From: SZUA-265 sp965651905 | Lineage (GTDB): Bacteria > Myxococcota_A > Polyangia > Polyangiales > Polyangiaceae | Assembly: GCA_965651905.1 (NCBI GenBank) | Contig: CBFGUG010000010.1 | Location: 62,001-126,000, forward strand | Length of the DNA stretch: 64,000 nt | Direction: 5' to 3' | Shown: piece after piece, positions 57,991 through 64,000 of the stretch | Position numbering within the stretch: the stretch's first letter is position 1 | How the letters are laid out: each line of letters starts with the position of its first letter | Notes under the pieces: generated by a model | The model's database searches: none | The model's input: the letters and a program-made list of their open reading frames with translations, nothing else | Told to the model about the DNA's origin: nothing | Program-made: the position numbers and the translations under genes

Positions 57991-59484
57991 TCAGATTTCG
58001 CCGAGCTCAGGGTACAGCGGGTATCCTTCGAGCAAGGTGGCTACGCGCTGTTTGGCCGTAGCCTTGGCAGCCTCGTCGAGCTCGTACTTCGCGAGACTCG
58101 GCGTACCTTGTTTGGTCGTGGATGGCTTGGTGTTCGACAGCACCAACTTGACGATCGAAGCGATCTCGGCCATCTCCGTCGGTCCCATGCCGAGCGTGGT
58201 GGTCGCGGGCGTGCCGAAGCGCAAACCGCTGGTGTACCAGGGGCCGTTCGGGTCTTCGGGCAGCGAGTTTCGATTCAGGGTCACGCCACATTCGCGCAGC
58301 GCGGACTCCGCCTGGCGCCCGGTAAGGGAGTAGCTCTTGCTCACGTCGACCAGTAGCAGGTGATTGTCGGTGCCTTCGGTGAGTACCGTCATGCCAGCCT
58401 TCATGCAAGCCTCCGCCAACGCCCGCGAGTTCTCGACGATACGCTGAGCGTACTGCGCGAAGTCGGGTGAGAGCGCCTCACGGAAAGCCACTGCCTTGGC
58501 GCAAATCACGTGAGGTAAGGGTCCGCCGAGCACGGCCGGGCAACCCTTGTCGACATGGGGCGCGAAGTCCTTGTCACACAACACGATACCGCCTCGCGGT
58601 CCCCGTAGAGTCTTGTGTGTGGTCGAGGTGACCACGTTCGCGTGCGCGACGGGATCGTAGTCCCCCGTGAACACCTTGCCCGCGACGAGTCCTGCGAAAT
58701 GCGCCATGTCGACCATGAACGTCGCGCCCACGTCGTCTGCCATCTGCCGCATCTTGGCGAAGTTGAGCTTGCGAGGGTACGCGCTGTAACCCGCGAGCAG
58801 GATCCTCGGTCGTAGTTCCCGCACCTGTTTGGCGAGAGCGTCCATGTCCACGAGCCCCGTCTGCGGGTCGACGCTGTAGCTGTGTGCCTCGAACATCTGC
58901 CCCGAGACGTTGAAGCGGTAGCCGTGCGTCAGGTGACCACCCGAGTAGTAGTCCAGCCCCAGCAAACGCTGATCGTGAAGGGCGTGGCGCATCTTGCCCC
59001 ATTGTTCGCCCGTCAACTTGGCCAGGTTCGTTTCGCCGAATTCCTCGAGCAGCGGAGTTTGCACGGTCGCTGACAGAATCGCAGAAAACGCGACCATGTT
59101 CGCATCGGCGCCCGAGTGCGGCTGCACGTAGGCGTGCTCTGCGCCGAAGAGTTCGCACGCGAGGCGTGACGCTTCGAGCTCGACGGTGTCGACGTTGTCG
59201 CACCCAGCGTAGAAGCGATGCCCAGCATGGCCTTCGGCGTACTTGTCCGTAAACCAGTTACCTTGAGCGAGTTGTGTCGCAAGCGAACAGTAGTTCTCGC
59301 TGGCAATCAGCTTCAAACTGCTGCGCTGATCCCGCAACTCTGCAACGATGGCCTCTGCGACTGCAGGTGACGCAGCACCAACGTGATCGAGAGTAGCCAG
59401 ACAAGCGGCGGTCGCGGGGTGAGGCGGCTGGCCAGCGAGGCTTTCCAAGTAGCGAAGGAGTCGCGGGGCGGAAGAATCGGACAT
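57991..59484 (-). CDS. glyA: Serine hydroxymethyltransferase (long form)
   Basis: A 497-residue protein, longer than the common ~415-residue GlyA. It interconverts serine and glycine with tetrahydrofolate in the cytoplasm. The PLP lysine is seen in TSTTHKTLRGPRGG near residue 290; other family motifs are LIASENYCS near 60, EGHAGHRFYAGCDNVD near 85 and VQPHSGADANMV near 119. An insertion near 150-195 (around GEQWGKMRHALHDQRLLGLD) accounts for much of the extra length; such long forms are known in Chlamydia and some other phyla. No riboswitch was recognised upstream. Confidence 0.95.
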   Translation of the reverse strand: MSDSSAPRLLRYLESLAGQPPHPATAACLATLDHVGAASPAVAEAIVAELRDQRSSLKLIASENYCSLATQLAQGNWFTDKYAEGHAGHRFYAGCDNVDTVELEASRLACELFGAEHAYVQPHSGADANMVAFSAILSATVQTPLLEEFGETNLAKLTGEQWGKMRHALHDQRLLGLDYYSGGHLTHGYRFNVSGQMFEAHSYSVDPQTGLVDMDALAKQVRELRPRILLAGYSAYPRKLNFAKMRQMADDVGATFMVDMAHFAGLVAGKVFTGDYDPVAHANVVTSTTHKTLRGPRGGIVLCDKDFAPHVDKGCPAVLGGPLPHVICAKAVAFREALSPDFAQYAQRIVENSRALAEACMKAGMTVLTEGTDNHLLLVDVSKSYSLTGRQAESALRECGVTLNRNSLPEDPNGPWYTSGLRFGTPATTTLGMGPTEMAEIASIVKLVLSNTKPSTTKQGTPSLAKYELDEAAKATAKQRVATLLEGYPLYPELGEI

Positions 59485-59637
59485 GGGGCTCCTGGGGTTT
59501 GGCCTGCCGACTTCGAAACGCCAGGGCAGACGGTGAGGTGGGGGTTCAATCAGCCCAGGCGCGCGGCTTTGTCAAGCCTCGAGCTTCACCGTGGTCAGGG
59601 CCCACGTCGTTCGCCAGTCACCCGAGGTGCCGTCCTA

Positions 59638-59750
59638 ATAGAGCTTCACCCAGAAGTCGTCAACGCCCCAGCTTGACCGACGGCCAAAGCTGGGCGAAAC
59701 CCGGCTGGCGGCCACCGTGAACTGCTCGGCAAGGCCCAGAAAGGCGCCAG
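59638..59750 (-). pseudogene. Possible C-terminal remnant of a lost gene
   Basis: On the minus strand the frame reads FTVAASRVSPSFGRRS then SWGVDDFWVKLY, ending at TAG 59638-59640. S-W-G-V-D-D endings are common at the C-termini of secreted beta-sandwich domains. No upstream part of such a protein exists; the frame runs into the start of the divergent gene at 59751. It may be a decayed gene or chance. Otherwise the 266-base gap 59485-59750 shows nothing firm. Confidence 0.2.
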
Positions 59751-62039
59751 ATGAGCGACAAATCCCCTGCGAACACGTCGGAAGCCCCAAGTCCCGAAGG
59801 TGCTGCTGTCGCCCCCATCGAGTGTTGGTCAATCGGCACGCTTGCGCTCGTGCAAGGGCTGCTCGCGAGTTGGGCAGCGTGGATATTGCCGTGGCAACAT
59901 GTGAGCGCATTTGGGATCGCTTGTGGACTACTTGGGGGGCTTCACATCGCGACTGCTGCCGCGATGTTGGCTCGACATCCGAAAGCGCTTTCGCTTTGGA
60001 AACTTTCTTCGCTTTGGGCGCTGCTCTTGCTGCTGTTGGTGACCTGGCAGGTGTTCACTGGAGGCGCCTATCTCACGGGCCTCTACGGCTCTCTTGGTCA
60101 AGGTTTGTTTGCGGCGTTGATCGCGATCTGGGGCCTGTTCGTGCTCGTGATCGTGCCGACAGCGGTATGGTCGCTCGTGCGCGCCCGCCACGTCTGGCCG
60201 AAATTGGGCCGCGCCCCGTGGATTGGCGGGGCCAGCGCAGTCGTCATCGTGGCGTTGGCAAGCGCATGGAATCAGCAGCTCGGTGCGATCCCCCACGTCG
60301 ACACCGATGCCCTCGACACCGCAGTGTCCGACTTGCGATGGCTGGTCGGTGAGCTACCAGCGGGCCCCAAAGCCTCGGCGCGGAAGCACCGCCTGTGGCG
60401 CAGCTCGAACGTCGCATCGATACAGTGTGACGAAGCGCCCGAGAACGTCCCAACGACGTTGATAGCAACCTACGCCTCCCTCAAACGACGCGGCGGATTG
60501 GAGAGCCGTTGCGTGCAGGCCGAGAGCCCGTCGGCTGCCGTGGAGCAGCTGAAAGCCATCTTGCAAGCGCGTGCCACGGGCCCTTCAATCAAACTGGACG
60601 CGATCACCAGCCACACGCCGCCCTTGGCGGGCCCAGCGTGGACGCACGCGTTCGCGTTACGCCCCGCACAAGACGGGTTGTGCGTCGGCGGTCGTTGTTG
60701 GATGCCGTGGCAACTCTTGGCACGTGACGCGTACGTGCAGTACCGCCCACTGCCGTTCATCCCCGATCTGGCTTTTGGAGCCGACGTCGACGGCCTGGCG
60801 GCTCAACTCCGCGAAGAGGGGCCCAGCGAAAGTGCGTCTGCGGCTGCCCGGCGAGTCACCACGCGCAGCTGGACGTTGACCGAAGCGGGCGCGACTGAAC
60901 TTCACCGCCTGAGGCCCGTGGAACTCGACGAGTCCCCAGAGTCGGTGAGCGCCGCAGCGCGTGAACTAGAACGCCACATCGTGCGAGCGCAACTCGACAG
61001 CGGCAAGTTCAGATACACCTTGCACCCCTTCAGCGGACGTGCTCAGAAAAAAAACTTCAACCTGGCGCGCCAGGCTGGCACGTTGCTGGCGCTGTGTGAA
61101 CTCGGCCGAAACACGAAACCCGTGCGCCGCACCATCAAGCGCGGCTTGAAGCTACTCGAGCGCTACGAACGCGTCGACGTGAGCGGTGAAGTCAGCGGGC
61201 TATCACGCGTCAAACACCCCGAACGCGTGCAGCTGAGCGACTCGGCGCTACCGCTGGTGGCGTTTACCCAATGTCGTGGGCGCGTGGGCAAACAGTTCGA
61301 CCAGCAAATCGCTCGGTTGGCGCGCTTGGTGCTGAAACTGCAGCGTGACGACGGAGGCTTCTCCCCAGCGTTCGATCTCACCGACTCGAACGTGATTCGA
61401 GGTACGGAACCCCTGTACGCACCCGGCCAGGCTATACTCGGGCTGGCCCTGCTGGAAACGATACTGAGCGATGCGCCCATCGAAGGCTGGCCTAACATCG
61501 ACGAAGTTCGAGGAGCACGCTTGAAGGCTATGCGTTACGTCGCCGCACACCATTGGCCCGCGTCGCTCTACCCATACTTCTTCGTCGAGGAAAACTGGAA
61601 TTGTTTGGCGGCGCGAGCGTCACTGACGTTGGAACGCGTCGACGCCTACGAACGTTTCTGCTTCGACTACGTTCGCTTCAAGTCTCGTTTGATCCTCGAC
61701 CAGGACAGTGACGTGGACCCGATGTTCGTGGGCGGCTTCGGCTTCGGTAACGTCATTCCGCCCCACAACACGGGAGCCGCGGGCTTTGCCGAAGCGCTGT
61801 CCGCAGCAATTGCCGTCAAACACGCGCGTGACGAGTCCGCAGACGAAATGAAGGAACGGCTGAGCGACATCATGCGCTTCTTGTTGCGACAGCAGTGGAC
61901 CGAGCAAAACTGTTTCGGCTGCAGACGCAACGCTTTGGGTGCCATCTCCGAGCACACGCACTCCGCCATCTCGCGTATCGACTTCGCACAGCACACTTGG
62001 GCCGCTCTGGGGCACGGCAGCTCTGCCCTCGCGTTATGA
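59751..62039 (+). CDS. Membrane protein with alpha-toroid-like periplasmic domain
   Basis: A 762-residue protein. Five TM helices lie between about residues 28 and 173. The rest is soluble. A part near 540 (RLVLKLQRDDGGFSPAFDL) has the QxDGGF look of squalene/terpene-cyclase and protein-prenyltransferase repeats; more helices with similar spacing (ARQAGTLLALCELGR near 440; APGQAILGLALLETIL near 567) fit an alpha/alpha toroid. FVGGFGFGNVIPPHNTGAAG near 660 and a Cys pair (NCFGCRRNA) near 725 look conserved. I do not know the family. It is the first gene of an operon with the HTTM partner and HTTM genes, joined by ATGA overlaps. Confidence 0.68.
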   Translation: MSDKSPANTSEAPSPEGAAVAPIECWSIGTLALVQGLLASWAAWILPWQHVSAFGIACGLLGGLHIATAAAMLARHPKALSLWKLSSLWALLLLLLVTWQVFTGGAYLTGLYGSLGQGLFAALIAIWGLFVLVIVPTAVWSLVRARHVWPKLGRAPWIGGASAVVIVALASAWNQQLGAIPHVDTDALDTAVSDLRWLVGELPAGPKASARKHRLWRSSNVASIQCDEAPENVPTTLIATYASLKRRGGLESRCVQAESPSAAVEQLKAILQARATGPSIKLDAITSHTPPLAGPAWTHAFALRPAQDGLCVGGRCWMPWQLLARDAYVQYRPLPFIPDLAFGADVDGLAAQLREEGPSESASAAARRVTTRSWTLTEAGATELHRLRPVELDESPESVSAAARELERHIVRAQLDSGKFRYTLHPFSGRAQKKNFNLARQAGTLLALCELGRNTKPVRRTIKRGLKLLERYERVDVSGEVSGLSRVKHPERVQLSDSALPLVAFTQCRGRVGKQFDQQIARLARLVLKLQRDDGGFSPAFDLTDSNVIRGTEPLYAPGQAILGLALLETILSDAPIEGWPNIDEVRGARLKAMRYVAAHHWPASLYPYFFVEENWNCLAARASLTLERVDAYERFCFDYVRFKSRLILDQDSDVDPMFVGGFGFGNVIPPHNTGAAGFAEALSAAIAVKHARDESADEMKERLSDIMRFLLRQQWTEQNCFGCRRNALGAISEHTHSAISRIDFAQHTWAALGHGSSALAL

Positions 62040-62587
62040 GCCCTCGACCGTCCGATTCCGCGCCGAGCTCCGCTGCCACGGCAGACCTGTCCCCCGGCCA
62101 ACGCTGGCTCGGGTCGACCGTCATTCTATTGTGCACGTGGGCAATGCTCTGGCCCGCGCTCGGACCACTCAGTGACGATTCGTTCCCACTGTCGACTTAC
62201 CCGATGTTCTCGCGGCAACGCGGCAAACCCGTCATGCACAAGCTCGTCGGTTACGATCAACAGGGTGCTAGTTACCGCATTCAGCCCGAACTCTTGGGCA
62301 CCAGCGAAGTGCTGCAAGCCAAACGCCTAATCGATCGCATGGCTCGCAAGAAAAAGCGCGCGCGAGCGCGTTTCTGCACGGAAGTCCTAGAGCGCGCACA
62401 TGACAGCGAAGAGCATGCGCACATCGAGACAATCGAGATGCTACGTGTCCGCTTCGATCCGCTCACGTACTTCGTCGATGGCCCCGAGCCCATCGAGCAG
62501 AAGCGGCTCGGGCGCTGTGGAAAGTCGCGCAGCAAGCAGACCAAACGGGACGCCTCCAACACTACGCGAGGTGGGTCCGGCAGATGA
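62036..62587 (+). CDS. Membrane-anchored partner of HTTM protein, YPMFS motif
   Basis: A 183-residue protein. One TM helix (STVILLCTWAMLWPALGPLS, about 27-46) is followed directly by FPLSTYPMFSRQRG. The rest is charged and ends in a Lys/Arg/Ser-rich tail. The PMFS motif after the TM helix is shared with the larger partner protein at 36683. Its ATG overlaps the stop of the upstream gene and its TGA overlaps the start of the HTTM gene, both as ATGA. Co-translation and joint function with HTTM are likely. Confidence 0.75.
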   Translation: MSPRPSDSAPSSAATADLSPGQRWLGSTVILLCTWAMLWPALGPLSDDSFPLSTYPMFSRQRGKPVMHKLVGYDQQGASYRIQPELLGTSEVLQAKRLIDRMARKKKRARARFCTEVLERAHDSEEHAHIETIEMLRVRFDPLTYFVDGPEPIEQKRLGRCGKSRSKQTKRDASNTTRGGSGR

Positions 62588-63504
62588 CCTCCATCCTCGA
62601 GCGATGGCTCTTCCCCGCGGAGCCCCCGACGCGGCTGGCAGCGATGCGCATCCTCGTCAGCTTGTTTGCGATCGTTTACCTGCTGGCCCGCGCCGTTCAC
62701 CTCACGGATTTTTCCCAGCTCGACGAGGCAGCGTTTCAGCCCGTCGGGCCCATCTCCGTGCTCGAGGCTCCGTGGCCGCCCGCGCTGGTGTTATCGACAT
62801 TCGTCATCGCCCTGCTCAGTGGCATCGCCGTCTGCTTCGGCGCCTACCACCCATTCACGGGACCGACGTTCGGACTCTCTCTGTTGTGGGTTTTGAGTTA
62901 CCGAAACTCGTGGGGCATGATCTTCCACACGGAAAACCTGCTGGTCATCAGTGCGTTGATCCTGTCTGTGGCTCCAGCGGCAGACGTGTGGTCGTGGGAC
63001 GCTCGACGTCGCAACGTGGCTTCTGACGCCACGCCCAGTCGCCGCTTCGGCTGGGCTTTGCTCGCATTGCGCTGGGTGGTCGTATTGAGTTACGTCGTCG
63101 CAGGCGTCGCCAAACTGCGAGCCGCGGGTATGGATTGGGCGGGCGGCGAAGTACTTCGCTCGCACGTCGCGTTCGACGCGCTTCGCAAGTTGGAGCTGGG
63201 GAGCGTGTACTCGCCGATCGGAGCGGCGCTCGTGTCTCAACCGTGGGTGTTCACTCCGCTCGCGTGGCTCACGTTGGCGTTGGAAATCGGAGCCCCGCTG
63301 GCGCTACTTGGACGGCGCTGGGCGATCGTGTGGTGCTCGACCGCGTGGGCGTTTCACTTCGGCGTGCTGGTGCTGATGGCCATCGTCTTTCCTTACCCGC
63401 TTCTCGGAATCGCCTACGCGCCGTTCTTCGCCGTTGAACGGATGTTCGAACGATGGCTTTGGCCCGTGTGGCAACGTGTGGTGCCGACGTCCCGACCTGC
63501 CTAG
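62584..63504 (+). CDS. HTTM-domain (vitamin K carboxylase-like) membrane protein
   Basis: A 306-residue protein with about seven hydrophobic segments. SYRNSWGMIFHTENLLVISA and VAGVAKLRAAGMDWAGGEVL are in the positions of FARNSNVKNGGDDI and GVAKLRGGFDGTWLSGT of the HTTM protein at 35715. The N-terminus RLAAMRILVSLFAIVYLLAR also fits the family. The relation to vitamin K-dependent gamma-carboxylase is at family level; it is not evidence that it carboxylates. Last gene of the three-gene operon starting at 59751. Confidence 0.85.
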   Translation: MTSILERWLFPAEPPTRLAAMRILVSLFAIVYLLARAVHLTDFSQLDEAAFQPVGPISVLEAPWPPALVLSTFVIALLSGIAVCFGAYHPFTGPTFGLSLLWVLSYRNSWGMIFHTENLLVISALILSVAPAADVWSWDARRRNVASDATPSRRFGWALLALRWVVVLSYVVAGVAKLRAAGMDWAGGEVLRSHVAFDALRKLELGSVYSPIGAALVSQPWVFTPLAWLTLALEIGAPLALLGRRWAIVWCSTAWAFHFGVLVLMAIVFPYPLLGIAYAPFFAVERMFERWLWPVWQRVVPTSRPA

Positions 63505-63618
63505 GGCGCGGGACGCATCATCGAGGCCTGCTCCTCCCAAAGAAAACCACGCCGCACACGACCTGGGTCGTTCCCGTGGAAAGTTGGCCGGCCCCTGCGG
63601 CTCGACCACAATGCCGCG

Positions 63619-64000
63619 ATGGGCAACCGCCTGCTGAGCACGCTGCTCAACCGTCGCATGTTGGTTTGCGCCTTGCTCGGCTTCTCTTCGGGGTTGCCCT
63701 ACTACGTGCTGGTTTCGATGATGCCCGCGTGGTTTCGAACTGAAGGCGTGAGCCTGGCTTCGATTGCCGCGTTCAGCTGGATCCGCGTGCCGTACACCTG
63801 GAAGTTCCTGTGGGCACCGCTGTTCGATCACTTTTCGCTACCACTGCTGAGCCGCCGCCGGGACTGGGCGATCGTGACTCAGTTGGGACTGCTCGTGGCG
63901 ATCGCGTGTCTCGGAGCATTCGACCCCGAACGCTCACTGCTCAGCATTGCGGCAGTGGCACTCGTCGTCGCGGCGTTCAGCGCCAGCCAAGACATCGCAA
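63619..64000 (+). CDS. ampG: AmpG-like muropeptide permease (5' part, window edge)
   Basis: The frame from ATG 63619 runs to the end of the window (127 codons visible). LGFSSGLPYYVLVSMMPAWF, VPYTWKFLWAPLFDHF and SRRRDWAIVTQLGLLVAIAC match the first helices of AmpG, an MFS permease that brings anhydro-muropeptides from periplasm to cytoplasm for recycling. The end FSASQDIA matches the ASQDIA motif of the family. The C-terminal two-thirds lie outside the window. It follows the HTTM gene by 114 bases. Confidence 0.82.
   Translation, partial: MGNRLLSTLLNRRMLVCALLGFSSGLPYYVLVSMMPAWFRTEGVSLASIAAFSWIRVPYTWKFLWAPLFDHFSLPLLSRRRDWAIVTQLGLLVAIACLGAFDPERSLLSIAAVALVVAAFSASQDIA

Noticed and set aside
59485..59750. 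Possible riboswitch upstream of glyA
   Set aside because: No conserved glycine, SAM, SAH or THF riboswitch core was recognised in the minus-strand leader.
63558..63571. ACGACC-TG-GGTCGT inverted repeat before ampG
   Set aside because: The loop is 2 bases and the match is short; likely chance in GC-rich DNA.
1..64000. tRNA, rRNA, transposase and phage genes
   Set aside because: Intergenic gaps were scanned by eye for T-loop-like motifs and for transposase or integrase motifs; none found.

Overview
The window looks like a chromosomal segment of a GC-rich, Gram-negative predator-lineage bacterium, most likely a member of the Myxococcota. The supporting features are: two secreted proteins built from Myxococcus-type cysteine-rich repeats (DUF4215; one has 14 copies); a DUF2330 protein ending in a MYXO-CTERM-like tail; a eukaryotic-type Ser/Thr kinase with membrane segments; many lipoproteins; and a sigma-54-type regulator. 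No phage, IS element, rRNA, tRNA or CRISPR array was seen. The genus cannot be fixed from this sequence alone.

Layout. 0-5.4 kb: housekeeping and membrane genes (a truncated basic tail, DUF503, two membrane proteins, a GT39-like membrane protein, hemB). 5.5-22 kb: mostly surface or secreted proteins of unknown role (DUF2330, a GH12-like lipoprotein that has lost its nucleophile, MORN-like repeats, an Ig-like lipoprotein, two DUF4215 lipoproteins), with an FHA-GGDEF cyclase, a DUF985 cupin and an MpaB/cytochrome b5 fusion between them. 22.3-27.6 kb: a translationally coupled GH43 / inositol-monophosphatase-like pair, then a membrane Ser/Thr kinase. 28-38 kb: a complete ebo locus in two convergent arms, eboD-eboE-eboC on the plus strand and eboA-eboB-eboF on the minus strand. 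The minus arm is preceded by an HTTM (vitamin-K-carboxylase-like) protein and its membrane-anchored partner. 38-45 kb: a DUF4234 protein, a 1152-aa caspase-fold/TPR protein whose catalytic His and Cys appear lost, an OmpA-type protein, a GYF-domain protein and a DUF2452 protein. 45.7-57 kb: an HExxH/YkgJ fusion, a VAT-1-like oxidoreductase, an endonuclease/exonuclease/phosphatase lipoprotein coupled to a predicted outer-membrane protein, a degenerate sigma-54 activator, a di-haem lipoprotein, and a divergent thiopurine methyltransferase / AlkB pair. 57-64 kb: a lipoprotein, glyA, a second HTTM operon of three genes joined by ATGA overlaps, and the start of an AmpG-like permease.

How the genes may work together. 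The ebo set is known in other bacteria as a conserved cluster needed to move metabolite precursors to the periplasm. Here it lies head-to-tail with an HTTM module, and a second HTTM module sits at 59.7-63.5 kb. Both HTTM genes directly follow, and overlap, a gene for a membrane-anchored protein with a PMFS motif. This repeated partner-HTTM arrangement, and its link to a UbiA prenyltransferase and a sugar-phosphate-cyclase-like enzyme in the ebo locus, is the best candidate for an undescribed system in the window. All functional links are inferred from gene order and motifs read by eye; no database search was run.
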